DNA of 64,000 nucleotides from Mucidula mucida (taxonomy: Eukaryota > Basidiomycota > Agaricomycetes > Agaricales > Physalacriaceae), in NCBI GenBank assembly GCA_015501055.1, contig JADNYV010000022.1:124001-188000 (forward strand). The letters run 5' to 3'. This document shows, in pieces, positions 10,792 through 22,237 of the stretch. Under the pieces are notes generated by a model. The model saw only the letters and a program-made list of their open reading frames with translations. It searched no databases and was not told where the DNA came from. Every line of letters starts with the position of its first letter. Position 1 is the first letter of the stretch. The position numbers and the translations under genes were made by a program.

Positions 10792-12226
10792 CTAAAAACG
10801 AGAAACTTGTTCCTCGCACCACTCCCAAAGTGCCTCCGCGACGTCTGGATTATCGCATAGGGGGGTCGCTTTGCCAACTCTAGCCCACGGAATGAGATAC
10901 TGTTTAGCATTTAGCTCCCGTGAAAGATAGACGGAGAAGGAACAGTACCGCTCCGTTGAAATTACGTCCTTCGAGACTTGTGGCCGCCCAGAGCGGCGTG
11001 AGAGCCCCGTAGCTAACTTCATAAAGGAATAGATGGCTTGCGATCTAGAGACGATGAAGGAGATTGCCAAACTGTACAAGAAATGTCACATACAAATTGG
11101 AGACGCCCTATGATTGTATCACGATAGAGCTCGGAGGCCAGATTTCCTGGATTTAGCGATGAGCTGACAATGCCCTTGTCGCCGAAACGTCTCGCAAGCT
11201 CCTGCGAAAATAGTACATTTCCCTGAGTGACTTGTCAACAAGGACAACGAAATAAGAGGGCAATTACACATACCACTTTACTCTACGAGGACATTCGAAA
11301 TGATCAGCCTTTTCCAATCATCCAAGTACTTAGCATACCTGGACGTACGAATCCAAGGGTCTGAGCTTTCTGCGACGGGGACCATCTATAAGGGAGTCCC
11401 AAGCTAAATCGTTCTTGGACCACGAATGAATGCCAGAAGATGCGACATTGACGACTCGGACGTCGCCTTTGGCATCGGGTGGTTCTGCTCTTGCAGCCTT
11501 TTCCAAAAGTGGAAGAAGTAGCGTGGTGAAATAAAAGTGACCAAGCACGTTAGTTCCAAACTGCATATTATAGCCTAAGAGGAGATAGTAAGATTGAAAA
11601 CGCGAAAATCTGATGCATCCGAACTCACCGTCCTTTGTCAAGTCGGAAAGGGGAGAGTGCAAGACGGCGCTGAGAAGACTATCAAGTTAGTTCCTGAAAC
11701 GAAGGGCACGAATCTAACGCGTTGTTGATCAGGATATGCAACTGCTCCTCTTTGCTCTTGAACTCCTCGGCGGAGCGCTTGACGTCAGCAAGGCTCGCTA
11801 GGTCAAGTCGCAGAAAAATGGCCTCCTTGCCTCCGGTTTCAGACTTGAGCTTCTCAATGGCAGCAAGGGTTTGTCCGGGCTCCGCGCAGCCAGGTAAACC
11901 TTTGCGTTATGTTCCAAGAGTGCCTGAAAATGCGTCGTTCTAGATACTTCTTGAAGGAATGAAAGGATCTGACCTTGACGGTTTCGTACCCGACTCTGTA
12001 AGGAATGTAAAATGCATTCAGCGGTATACTTTGACTCAGAAGAGTAATGAGTCCTGACCCAGTGTTCCCGCCAGTGACAATTACGACTTTCCCGGTCAAG
12101 TCGGGCATGTCCTTACTAGGTGCATACTTGGGGGTTGGGGGGAAAAACTGGCAGAGGCATTGGATCCAATCCCAATGGCCAACAAGTGTCACTGACCTCT
12201 TTGAGGATACCCACTGCGTTTCCCAT
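10792..12226 (-). CDS. Short-chain dehydrogenase/reductase (retinol-dehydrogenase-like)
   Basis: NAD(P)-dependent oxidoreductase of the classical SDR family, substrate unknown. The start [10 protein letters not shown] (ATG at 12226) is spliced to [17 protein letters not shown]. The Rossmann nucleotide-binding motif is [10 protein letters not shown] then VGYETVK across an intron. Later blocks are [53 protein letters not shown] (catalytic Ser), the YxxxK active site YVQSK, and [11 protein letters not shown]. The C-terminus is [19 protein letters not shown] and ends VSRF at 10792. The active-site lysine lies in a 9-base exon (11274-11282). One single-base deletion is implied at 11870-11872, where [13 protein letters not shown] needs a fourth A. 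A TATA-like box lies about 65 bases upstream. Confidence 0.88.
11274..11282 (-). other. 9-nt micro-exon encoding S-K-V of the SDR active site
   Basis: The reverse-strand exon AGTAAAGTG is bounded upstream by an intron GTATGC...TCGTAG and downstream by GTATGTGTAA...CACTCAG. Joining it to ...SYVQ and [13 protein letters not shown] gives YVQSKVGNVLF, which restores the YxxxK catalytic motif expected in every SDR. Leaving it out would delete the catalytic lysine. Confidence 0.75.
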
Positions 12227-12290
12227 CCTAGTAGCGCGGACTTGAAGGAGAAATATGTGAGAGGTGGGTGTTGGTCACAAGGCGGCGCCC

Positions 12291-12300
12291 CTTATTTATA
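12291..12300 (-). promoter_or_regulatory. TATA-like box upstream of the SDR gene
   Basis: The reverse strand reads TATAAATAAG about 65-75 bases before the SDR start codon at 12226, a usual distance for a fungal TATA element. Confidence 0.45.
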
Positions 12301-13535
12301 CCGAGAGCAAAGGAGTTGGGCTGTGTTAACGCGTCCTGACGGCAATTTCGCCAGCACCACTTGTATTGACCCAATACTCTAAAGGTCAGCAGAGATCAAA
12401 GCCCATCGGATTTACGGGTTGTGACAATGAAATTGCTTGTCAAGATCACAGAGGGAATATAAACAACGCCAAGCGTCGCGTCAAAGTCCAGCGCGTCGTC
12501 CACTGAGAACGCTGTTGAATCCACCTCGGATTGACAAACGCTACCAAACGCTACCAAAAGTTGAATCCAGTACGCGATTGGCCACTTGTTGGGGGGCTTT
12601 GAGATGATATTTGTTTCGCGGGATGAGGAGGAGGTTGAAAGATTGTCTGCTTACAGAAGCAGATCCCGCTGCGCCAATCAGTGATCACCGGATAGATAGC
12701 CATTGGGCGAATCCATTAGGGATTGTCATTGTTGAGGGCTAAGTTCAAGTTCCCGTCATCGAGAGCCAGCAGTATATACCCGCTTATCCTCGAGATAGGA
12801 TGGTGAACCTTTACTTGTAAGTAAGACTCATGCCGATGTTATCGCGTTTACACTTGCATCTAGCTAGTACTTGAACCTAAAGAAGAAAGCCGAGAAACCA
12901 TTGCGCCTATCACTGGAAGAGCGTCGAATGCATTCTAAACTCCGAACCAGGTCGCATTAATAGCAAACAGAGGCCCAAGCGCGCAGCTTTCTCCTACCGC
13001 TTGATGGAAATACGTCCAACTGGAGAAACGTTCCGATGTTCCAATTCCTTCTGATGCATGGTATGTGTTAAAGCCTGCAGCGGGACTGGTTTCGGACTTT
13101 GGCGACGAGCTTGCGCCGTAGCCACTGCGGAAAGATGGACGTGCTGTTTAGCTCTAAACGAGTGCGGAGACAGACACTGCGGAGTTCTCATGCAAATCGA
13201 TCCGCAGATCGCGAGTCTTTCAGTGCGAGGTTGTCGGGTTATTAGAATCGGAACACGAGTAACGCTCGAGGGACATGCGAAATGGGGACGAGAATGTTCC
13301 TCAAAGGCTCCGCGCCAACAAGCTGAAAGCCTCACCAAAAGGATATGTCACCTCTTTGACCCCAAAGAAGTGCTTCGTAAACCAAATGTTATTCCCGTGG
13401 TTGGTATACAGTCTATTAATCAGTACTTCTCGCTACCACTAACGCGAACTAGTGTACAAATATATCACAAGTGCAAGAGAGAGAGCATGCCGACAAAAAA
13501 TGAAAGAAACAATAAAGAAAGACCGTGTAAAATGT
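12301..13535. other. Intergenic region, no supported gene
   Basis: This 1.2-kb stretch separates the SDR promoter from the 3' end of the CUE-like gene. It contains a short direct repeat (two copies of AAACGCTACC near 12537-12556) and, near 12770-12850, TATATA followed by a short ATG exon with a good GTAAGT donor; the reading stops at once after the only nearby acceptor. Long ORFs at 12994-13338 (-) and 13058-13588 (+) overlap each other, have no recognisable domains and are not supported. Confidence 0.5.
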
Positions 13536-15492
13536 TCAATTTCTTCGTAACCTGTTATTCTTCTCATCATCCAAATACAACCCGATAGCGACGAGATCTG
13601 TCCCAGCACGGCGGAGGTAGCCAGCGAGAACGTTTCTGTCTGCTTGAGGAAGAAGCACAGTAAGCTTGTCCAACTGAACTTCGAAAGCGGAATCGTGCGG
13701 CTCTGGGGAAGTGACTCTTCCATGGCCGTCTGAAGAAAAGGCGTCGCTCTCGCTGGAGCGAGGGATGGTGAGGGTCTGGCTACGACTCATGCGCTTCCAG
13801 CCACCAGGTGGACGTGGACCACCCGGAACAGAAGGAGCAATAGTTGGCCTCTTTGTGAGAACAGTACGAGAATGGGGTTGACTGTGTGAGGTGGGTACAG
13901 GCGTAGTACTCGCAGTCGGTGTTCTTCGCGAAGAGCTCGTCTTCCTGCCAAGAGATGAGAAGAAGCCGCCTGATTTAGGCATGGATGATGTACGTGGGGG
14001 CAGTGCAGGGTAGGGAAGGACAGCGCTCACGACGCTGCTTGATGGGGATGAGAGGTCTGTCGCGACGCCCGCATCTGGACGCGTCGGGAACGTGACCTCG
14101 CTTGCCTCGCTGCCGTGGCTCGTGTTTCGTGGCTGGGGCGTGAATATCATGGTACTGGGGATGTTCGGGCCGCCCCCGCCGTCGTGGGTAGAGGACGAGC
14201 GCGTGCGGACGCGGGCCTCCATGAGCCAATCGCCCAGACCGCAGTCGTAAACGTAAAGTTCGTTGATCTTTTGGATATATATGTTACAACGTTCAAGAGA
14301 CGTCATTTTGCTGGCATGAGCGGGTGGATGCAGTTCGGGGCAGTACATGGCGGAGGGATACAGTGCTTTAATCTTGGGCGGCGCCAGTGGCCGGGTAGGA
14401 TGCGGCGGAGACAATTGCCGTGCAGGTGGCGGTGAAGGTGTTCGAGACGAAGTAGAGGGTGAACGAGACAAACGGCGCAATCCACGGGTGAGACTGTTCC
14501 TTAGACTCTTTGGAGGAGGAGAGGGAGTGGGCGGGATGATGGGTTCATCGACATCAGGGTCTGAAATGGAGAGCTCCGCCGAGACGCGTTTCCTACGCTT
14601 TGGCTGTTCGTGCAGACTGGCATTACGCGGCGGGGGCTTGATCACGAGGGGGTGATGATTACGGGGACGGGGGACGAGGGGGTCGAGTCTACTTCAGGTA
14701 TAGATGCCCGATCGAGGGAGGGAGAGAATGCCCCTTCGCGTCGGTGTGGGGAGGGTGACCTACAAGTACATGTCAGCAATATTCATCACGCAGTCGCGCT
14801 ACTTACGGAGTGCGCCGCGCCAGTGCAGCCTCGACAGACGGCGGTAGCTGCAGAGCCTGCCTGACAGCCTCGATCTGCTCTCTCTTCTGTGGATCTAGCA
14901 TCGGTGGCGGAGGCAGGGGTCCCGCCGTCGAGTGCAAGCCCGGCTGGTAGTGTAGAAACGAGCTCGCATCCAGCGCGCGAAACGTGCCCAGCACCACGGG
15001 CGCCGCAACTGGCATATCCATGCTCTTTCGCTCTCCAATGCCGGGCGTAACCACACTCTGCACGCTTTGTCCAGTCGATCGCCGTTTTGGCCCTAGCGAT
15101 GGTCGCCTGGCCTTGTCCTCATCCACTGCATGCGACTGTGAGCGCTGGTGCTTCGACTCCGAGTCGGGCGGTACTACGAGCGCGATATCCATTCCAGTTG
15201 TCGGCACGATGGCTGTTCTGCGTCGGTCGGCTCCTTCTGTTGCTGTTTTCGGTCGAACTCTCCGGGACGCGGGAGATGGCGTCTTTGGCGAATTGGTCGA
15301 GTACTCGCTGTCGCTCGACGAATAGTCCGACGACGACGAAGAAGAGGAGATCAAGTTGACTTGTTGTTGTTGTAACTTGTCGCCCTGGTCGGCGAGCGGG
15401 CTTTGGTAATAATCAAGTAAGGCCTCCGTATCGTTTCTTAAGAGCATGGGCCGGCGAGACGACGACGCATGGTCGCGTGTCATTATATACAA
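13536..15492 (-). CDS. Ser/Pro-rich protein with C-terminal CUE-like domain
   Basis: Function unknown. Exon 1 (15492 to about 14806) is low-complexity: a poly-Ser/Asp tract near residue 50, then Ser/Pro/Arg-rich sequence with likely phosphosites and PPPPM, ending in a helical block (REQIEAVRQALQLPPSVEAA). After an intron (GTAAGT...TTGTAG) exon 2 carries more Ser/Pro sequence, a conserved-looking block (SLERCNIYIQKINELYVYDC) and a C-terminal helical bundle (FEVQLDKLTVLLPQADRNVL, LRRAGTDLVAIGLYLDDEKN). The last block resembles CUE/UBA ubiquitin-binding folds in its pattern of leucines and spacing; that is inference. A one-base deletion in the C5 run at 14648-14652 separates ...PVIITP from VIKPPPRNASLHEQ; with one more C the two halves form one frame. 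Confidence 0.7.
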
Positions 15493-16063
15493 AGTTGAGG
15501 ACAGGTTGCTTGTGAGATTGTCAGGATCGCATCCCCTTCAGGCAAGGCTGTCCGTTTCAAAAGTGGCTCGTCGCTGCTGTACCAAACCTTAGATCCCCCT
15601 CTCCGGCCACAGTACCGCAACAGCGGCTACTCTAAATCCTCCTGCGAATGCGATTGTCGCGAATTATCTCCACTGTCTTTCCGTACCCTCAACAACTGCC
15701 GAATATCGGCCAGTCGGTCTCGTGGAGTGGGTCGTGTCCTTGTGCTCACAATAGAAGCCATCCTCACACCGTATGTACATCCATATGCCTTTATCAAAAC
15801 AGGTCGCCATCTTTGTTAACGTTAGTTAGTGAGACACTACGCGTTCCATGTATCCAAACTAGACAATATATATGCCCCCATCCACCAACCTTTCGCGTTT
15901 GATCTACTCACATTTTTATATTGTCCAGGCTCGGTGATACAATCCACCGAAAGTCACAGTCGGGCCCGCTGACACTCCAAGGATAGCCATCGCTGTCCTT
16001 CACCCACTTGCCCAATAATAATTATATGCAGTGCAATGAGTACCAACAAAGAACTAATGAACC
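15493..16063. other. Intergenic region between two minus-strand genes
   Basis: This 570-bp stretch holds the promoter of the CUE-like gene and the 3' flank of KCS1. I see no coding, RNA or repeat signal in it. Confidence 0.5.
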
Positions 16064-18868
16064 CTACGTCGACAGCATCCCCAGATCCTCCTCTCCCTCC
16101 TCCCCAAAGATCTCCTCGAATATCTCTCGTCCCTCAGTCGGCAGCGGTGGCAGCTCACGCTTGTTCCGCATTCGCTCGTCATTCCAGACGCCTTCCAACG
16201 CCCCAGCTAGGCTCCGCAGTCCAAAGAGAAACCCCTTATCCGGTTCCGCAGGATAATGTGGAGGGAATCGTGCGTAAATGAGTCCGGTCTCGTCATCCAC
16301 CTCTGCTTTGTACCCAGCTGACGAGGCACTCACCCCATGCGGGGGCATCCCCTCCCCCGGAGAAGGGTATGGTAACCAATCAGACCCGGTCGTCGTGTGC
16401 GCAAAATCAACGATTCGTACGCTCACCTCCCCTCGAGACCGTGGTTCCTGCAGCAGATGCTCACTATGCGATCGTCGCAGCGCAGGCTTCCCTTCCCGGT
16501 CTCGCCGTTCCATGCTCTCAGCTCGCTTGGACGACGATAGTGGCGCTGACGCCCGGAATGCATCCTGCGACTCACGGTCCCCGTCGTAGATCAACAGAAG
16601 ACTGCATCCGTAAAAGCGATACCCCTTGAGTCGGTTGATGATCCTCGCCAGACCGTATATCTTCTGCAGTAGAACCGGTATCTGATAAGACAGTAAACGC
16701 TCCCCATCATGCAGAAAATTCGCAAGCACAGAGGCGAAATCCTTGGCCTGGACCTCTCTCCCCACATACTTGTCCTGGGTCACGTACGATTGCGTTACAT
16801 TGTTCCACGTCTGCATACCACACAACCTGACTCCCAACGTCCGACTCGTTGTACGGTCACACTTTTTGCGCTGTGACTTCTTCTTGCCATGTGTCGCGTC
16901 CATGCCATACTGACGCGTCCCCATCTTGAGATCCATCACACACGGCCGCTTGTGCCTACCCGTGAGGTCTTCCATGAGGATAAAATGGTTCTGACGCGTT
17001 GACGGCGCGCGCGGATGAGGAGCACTGCGTGACCGACTTCGAGGTTTTGGGCAGTCGATGTCAAAGACATCCATCAAGGCTTCTCGCTCGAGAGACTCGA
17101 GCTTTCCAGGTGACGCGATCACGGTTTCGCTTTGTACACGTCGGATGGGCTGACTGTCGATGCGTAGTTTGTCCGCTTGGCTCAGAAGCTTGCGAGGACG
17201 TCGCCTTCGCCTTTGACCTGATAATCCAGAGACTCCGTCACCTTCGGCATCTGCGTCACCTTCATCTTCAGTAACACCAGCCCATCGACCACCTGTTCGC
17301 CGTTTGAAGCGACGCAGAACAGTGCTAAAAACATGGTCTTTGAGCTTGGTGTTCACGACAGTCGAACCTGTACCGTCGAATAAACGTGGACGCTCTTCGT
17401 CCGAAGCTGCACTCCTGCGAGCTGGAGCTTCTGCAAGCTGAGGTGGTATGGTTCGCAAAGAGACGCGAGGAGAATTCGCGGGGGTAGGTGCTGATGTCAG
17501 CGGACTAGGTTTGTGGGGGATTGACATGCCTCCGTCCTTTCCCAGATCGGGACTGGATGCAGCACCATTATTGAGCTGCTGTCGCTGCATCTGTCGATGT
17601 GCCCAATTTGTCGCCATGCTATGTGATAAAGAACGGTTACGTCCTGTCTGGAGAAGCCATTCGGGTATGATATGACGATTACGGTCAAGGACAACTTCCG
17701 GCATTTCTGCATCATCGCTGTCGGTGTCCCCGTCATGGGACGTTTCAAAGACGGAATGGGGGATATGGGAGGTTGCGGATTTGACAAAGGGAGGTCGAGG
17801 TGTGGATCGGGGTGGAGGTGAGGAATGTTTAGGGACGCGACGATAGCTGACAAGCATGACGCCGAGATAGCGGGGGATATAGGCAAGAAGTGGGGGTGCT
17901 TCTCGTTCGACAGCTTCATAGAAGAGGTTCTCGCGGGATACCAGCGGCTGGGAAATGGTTAACAAAGATAGATAATGATACAGGTAGTATGTATATACCT
18001 TGCATACAGCTCGCTTGGTGAATTTATAAATGGCGCTGTGTCCACCAACCTGGTTTCGGAATGGTTTGAGAGGTATATGTGGTAAGGAAACGTCGAGATC
18101 GAGTTCGTCGTCGTTTGCGGTTTCGACATCGACGTACGAGTCATCGAGGACGGCATGGCTGGGAAATGAAGTAGTGGACGTCGTAGTACTGGCAGAGGCT
18201 GACTCCCAAGTATCCTCATCGTCGTCGGTCGACCAGGGCGATACGGAGAACATATCTCTCGGTGATGAAGGCGGCGCCGGACTCACGACTGGTCTCTCCA
18301 TACGACGGCCACGGCCTTCCATAACGCCCTTGCGCCAGTTGGCGAGGTCGGCAAGCTTCATATCTCGCCCACTCTGCTTCCGGCTAGATGTAGATGAGCC
18401 GCCATCGGTACCCTCGTCCCGCTCCCTAGTACGGACCCTCTGCAGCGCCGTCGAGCTCTTCTCCCGCCTGAGTGCGGCCGTCTCTCGGTCGGGCCACTCT
18501 GAGCGCTTTACAAACTCGTATTTTTCGGCAACGTTCTCGGTAGACTTGCTGGACGGACCGGCCTCCGTCGAGTCCTTGAAGAGACGTAGCGTCGCGGCCA
18601 CCTTGCGTCCGAGCGGCGGATGCACGTCGGTCGAGCTCTCGGATCGTAAGAGATGGGGCCTGGAGGGTGGCATGGTCATAGCGCGGGTAGACTTGCGATA
18701 GATTTCTGTGGTGTAGCCATCGTCGTCGGTGGAATCGCCTACGCGGGACTTGGCCTTGGTGCGGTTGTATTTCTTGGTCGTCGTAGTCGCCGTCGTTGTC
18801 GGCGAGCTCAGCGGGAAATGGTACTGCTGCGGGCCCATGCAATGCGAATGTGGCGGCCAATTTACCAA
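16064..18868 (-). CDS. KCS1: Inositol hexakisphosphate kinase (KCS1/IP6K)
   Basis: Inositol polyphosphate kinase that makes inositol pyrophosphates (5-IP7) from IP6, which signal phosphate and energy status. The signature PxxxDxKxG appears as [14 protein letters not shown], preceded by [11 protein letters not shown] and followed by [19 protein letters not shown] and GREVQAKDF. The second catalytic block [10 protein letters not shown] contains the DFA-type aspartate. A long, disordered Ser/Thr/Arg-rich N-terminal extension and inserts between kinase strands are normal in fungal Kcs1. A 51-nt intron at about 17951-18001 is in frame and stop-free, so the unspliced ORF adds about 17 false residues (after AVCK, before PLVSRENLF). 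The start may be the first Met (18868) or the one ten codons later (18838). No frame errors are seen. Confidence 0.92.
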   Translation of the reverse strand: MVNWPPHSHCMGPQQYHFPLSSPTTTATTTTKKYNRTKAKSRVGDSTDDDGYTTEIYRKSTRAMTMPPSRPHLLRSESSTDVHPPLGRKVAATLRLFKDSTEAGPSSKSTENVAEKYEFVKRSEWPDRETAALRREKSSTALQRVRTRERDEGTDGGSSTSSRKQSGRDMKLADLANWRKGVMEGRGRRMERPVVSPAPPSSPRDMFSVSPWSTDDDEDTWESASASTTTSTTSFPSHAVLDDSYVDVETANDDELDLDVSLPHIPLKPFRNQVGGHSAIYKFTKRAVCKVYTYYLYHYLSLLTISQPLVSRENLFYEAVEREAPPLLAYIPRYLGVMLVSYRRVPKHSSPPPRSTPRPPFVKSATSHIPHSVFETSHDGDTDSDDAEMPEVVLDRNRHIIPEWLLQTGRNRSLSHSMATNWAHRQMQRQQLNNGAASSPDLGKDGGMSIPHKPSPLTSAPTPANSPRVSLRTIPPQLAEAPARRSAASDEERPRLFDGTGSTVVNTKLKDHVFSTVLRRFKRRTGGRWAGVTEDEGDADAEGDGVSGLSGQRRRRRPRKLLSQADKLRIDSQPIRRVQSETVIASPGKLESLEREALMDVFDIDCPKPRSRSRSAPHPRAPSTRQNHFILMEDLTGRHKRPCVMDLKMGTRQYGMDATHGKKKSQRKKCDRTTSRTLGVRLCGMQTWNNVTQSYVTQDKYVGREVQAKDFASVLANFLHDGERLLSYQIPVLLQKIYGLARIINRLKGYRFYGCSLLLIYDGDRESQDAFRASAPLSSSKRAESMERRDREGKPALRRSHSEHLLQEPRSRGEVSVRIVDFAHTTTGSDWLPYPSPGEGMPPHGVSASSAGYKAEVDDETGLIYARFPPHYPAEPDKGFLFGLRSLAGALEGVWNDERMRNKRELPPLPTEGREIFEEIFGEEGEEDLGMLST

Positions 18869-18945
18869 AAAGAGCAGAACACCAAAACGTCGCTGGACGT
18901 CTTTCTTTAAAACTTCGATCCCAGGGTCAAAATGTCCACTCGCGT

Positions 18946-18951
18946 CACGTG
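18946..18951. promoter_or_regulatory. CACGTG E-box upstream of KCS1
   Basis: A palindromic CACGTG lies about 80 bases before the KCS1 start. In yeast the phosphate regulator Pho4 and Cbf1 bind such sites, which would fit a gene of phosphate signalling, but this is inference. Confidence 0.35.
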
Positions 18952-20095
18952 GATTGCGACGAACGTTGTTTGGTTACGGCAGTTCTCCAACGTGCCGCCC
19001 AGTAGCGATGTTCCCTCCTCCCTCGTATCGATCCGCTTGTCAATAGATAGGCCTCCAACTGCCTGTTCTCCTGCTTCCTTCACTAGAACTACACTGATTC
19101 TGTTCGCGGCATCATTCTCACAAGATCGACGCCAAAACCGATCATCATTGACACTGACAGCAGGCACTCTGTTTATTTCTTGCACAAAGCCCTCTCTCTC
19201 ACTATCACGAGAGCGTGACTGCTCCATCAATCTCCGTCATCTCTTCCTTAGGCTGTCTCTAAATAGACCATTGAACTGTGTTTCTTGCTAGGCGCGCAAC
19301 TTGTACAACTATATGTGTCGTATCAGTCCCCGCGTCACATGTGGGGGGCGGTATAGGAGACGAACATGGGGCACACATCTGATACAGTACGACACGAGCG
19401 CTCCCCGCGCACACACTCACCCAAGTATCTTTCAGCAAATACCTCGGTAAGTCAGTCGTAAATCACATCACCTCGCCTCACCCCGCTCTCAGTCTGGTCA
19501 ATCATTACTCGCGATACCTCGTCCCTCGTATGAACGACCCCCAATGGGTCTTTCATCTCGTATAGCACGTACGGCAACATCATCGTTTCCTACCACGTTC
19601 TTCCTTAGATGGCCGGGTTGGCGTTGTCTAATCATATGCCTCACCATCATGAAAAGTATAACGTCCTACAGAATCCCACGACGCTCATCCCGTCTACGTA
19701 ATGACCCGACCAGCATTCTGAGTGATGCACGAGCACATTCATTTCATTTCTGCAAATCCTCTCTGTAATCCCGGATCGAACTCTTCAGGCTCCTCGCCGT
19801 TATCGAACACGTCAAAACCTGCGTCATCTGTCAGTTACAGTTACAGTGCCTAGAAGGTCAAAAGCATCCGGATACATCTCCTATGAATCGATCCAAAGAT
19901 GAAACGGTACAGTGGAGGCAAGTGAGCCGTTGAGAGTTTATCTGTGAACAGATAAGGGTACCTATGAGTTTGTGAAGCTTATGAGTATTCACATGGTTCT
20001 TGTACAAACAACTATCAATAAAAATGGTATATAATCTGTATGATTCTTGGAATCCAATTTCTCCCTACTTTTCTCCTGCCAACTGGTGTTCTAAG
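18952..20095. other. Intergenic region upstream of orphan gene
   Basis: A 1.1-kb non-coding stretch. Short ORFs on both strands (for example 18932-19291 and 19544-19768) lack recognisable domains. A TATATAA-like element near 20030 precedes the orphan gene. Confidence 0.45.
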
Positions 20096-20156
20096 GTACT
20101 TTAACTTTTCTTTTGCTCTTCCCTACTTACAAGTCTCTCTTCTTTTAGGATTTGAG

Positions 20157-22237
20157 ATGTCTTTCAAGCCTGATTTTAGTAATCCTCTCCATCAAAGAAG
20201 AACAAATGTAACAGATACCTTGCATGAAGCATCTGCACTTGCAGTGATTGCAGCTTCATCTAATACTATGGGCATTGCTTCTGCTGAGTCCACCATGCCA
20301 GGTTCATCCAATATCATTCCAACCATTGCAGAGGTTGGTCCCTCTTCCGGATGCCGGACTAGTCTGACCAGCTCTCAGCATCAACACCGGGGCCAACATG
20401 CACACAACATTGTTTCGCGACCATTAAAGAAAAACAACCAAAATTTTTTCGGAAGACATTCACATACTTTCCTGCATGGTCGCAGAGAATTGTTCGATGC
20501 ACAGATTCGCAACAATCTGGGACCGTTGCGAAGATTGTTGCTGGGCGATAAACCGGTTCTGATGACTCAGCAGTTACCTGAGTCCAGTTCTCCTTCACCA
20601 GGTTTGAACACACTGCCTACTTCTTTACCTTACAATAACAAGTTCATATAGATCCGAACTCACTTTCGACATATCCTGTCGATCATGAGGAGCAGGAAGT
20701 CGCAGTGGCGATCTTTGTCTCACCTGCAATGTCCATTGACACGAACAGGACATTGACCGCTCCCGGGCCAGCGACAAGTCACGTCTCCACCGGAATCACA
20801 CACATGTACTCACGGAATTCATCAACAATACCCGTCGCACCTCCTCACCATACCCTTCGCCATGATTCGCCGGAAAGACTCAATCGAGGATCTCCCCCAA
20901 TCTGCCCCCCGACTCAGCCTTGTCTTCCCAATCTACTTATTCATACCCCATCTCCCTCTCCTCCTCGCTCCTCCTACTTCCCTATCGAAGGCAGGGAACA
21001 AGAGCAACTTAGTCCGCCCTCTACGCCAACCCTCCCTAAATCCCCGCTCTTCAAACATCATCATGCTTCCGCTGAAGAAAGTATCAAAGTACCCTCTTTG
21101 AACCCACTTCCTTCCCAGGATATCATGGATCCACAGCATATAATCGGGAAGCGAAAAGGCTGTAGTGGTGTAGACAAGGAATTTCCTAAAGCCAAAAAGC
21201 TGAAGGTCTCCAAATCCATCCTTAGCGGTAGAGATAATACTCAACTGCAGAAACCAAATCAGCCTCATAGACCTGATCTCTATGATGACTTACCACAGTG
21301 GAAGAGACTCTTTGAGGATTCTGTCTTGGACAAGGAGAATCAGATGGAGATTGAAGAGCCTACAATATCGGCATCGAAGGAGCACATGAAGGCTGATGTT
21401 GGCGGTTCACTCGACAGTCCATTACATTTCGATGATGTTCCAACACCGGTGGAAGACGATCACCCTCCCAAATTCGACGAGCCCGAAGTAGTTGATGAAG
21501 GTTTTTGGGAAGGTCCGCAGTTCACGCATGTGGACGTCGGCGAAACAGCTGTTGAACGATCCGAGCGACATATTTCCCCACATCCGGCCGACACCGACGC
21601 CCCCACCTCCGAAGACCCAATCGCATCGTTGATTGCCGAAGCACTCGAACAACACCCTCCGACTTCCCCTATCACTCTCATAGTTCCCATTTCAACGATC
21701 GAACTCCCAGATTGGGACTTTTTCTTCGATGAGCGAGGGCCGGGGATAGCGGTCTTGCATGAAAATGACGGTGTTTCAATAGAGACATCCCATCTCTCGC
21801 TGAGCCAGAATCCTCCAATACCGGATCACGACGTAGCACCGTCAAGCCCTGTAGCGTCGTCGAGCTCTTTAGCACCGTCGAGCCCAGTAGTTCCAGGACC
21901 ATCGCCGCGCAATGTGCTACAACCCGTCCCGATGGCTACATTGTTGTCGTGGAAGGCAGACCTTGCTACGATTTATGAGAGAGGGCAGACTGGAAAGTTG
22001 AAGGAGAGCGACCGACGAAGCGCCAGAGACATTTTGCGCTCGATGATGAAGCAGCGGAACAAGATAGTAGCGTGCAGTCTGGCAGATAGTGATCTGGAGG
22101 CTGTGGTTCGGTGCTTTGTTGGCAAGAACGCGGTACAGGGCGAGGACACGCTGAAGAACGCGAAGCTATTAGTGTCGCACTTCAATAAAGTGCTGAAGCA
22201 GAATGCATTATGCGTACAGCCGAGCAATTCATTATAA
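20157..22237 (+). CDS. Orphan Ser/Pro-rich protein, function unknown
   Basis: I do not recognise this protein. The ATG at 20157 (MSFKPDFSNPLHQRR) follows a probable 5'UTR intron (20096-20148, GTACTT...TTTTAG). The first 165 codons are Ser/Thr/His/Gln-rich. That frame stops at 20649-20651, while the next frame is open from about 20651 (DPNSLSTYPVDHEEQEVAVA) through to TAA at 22237, so a one-base deletion near 20648 probably splits a single gene of about 690 residues. The second part has nuclear-type basic clusters (GKRKGC, KAKKLKVSK), an acidic middle (QWKRLFEDSVLDKENQME), a Ser/Pro region, and a helical C-terminus (LLSWKADLATIYERGQTGKL, DRRSARDILRSMMKQRNKIV). The A/T-rich first part differs in composition from the rest. 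If not frameshifted, the downstream part would be a separate gene. Confidence 0.5.

Noticed and set aside
12780..12900. TATATA box followed by ATG GTG AAC and a perfect GTAAGT donor, like the 5' end of a small gene
   Set aside because: The only nearby acceptor leads straight to a stop codon (TTC-TAG), and no continuing exon is visible. It could be a dead gene start, but evidence is too thin.
13058..13588. 176-codon plus-strand ORF
   Set aside because: It overlaps another long ORF on the minus strand (12994-13338), runs into the 3' end of the CUE-like gene, has no recognisable domain, and is Cys/Arg-rich without pattern.
19544..19768. 74-codon ORF in the KCS1 to orphan-gene interval
   Set aside because: No motif, no start context and random-looking composition.
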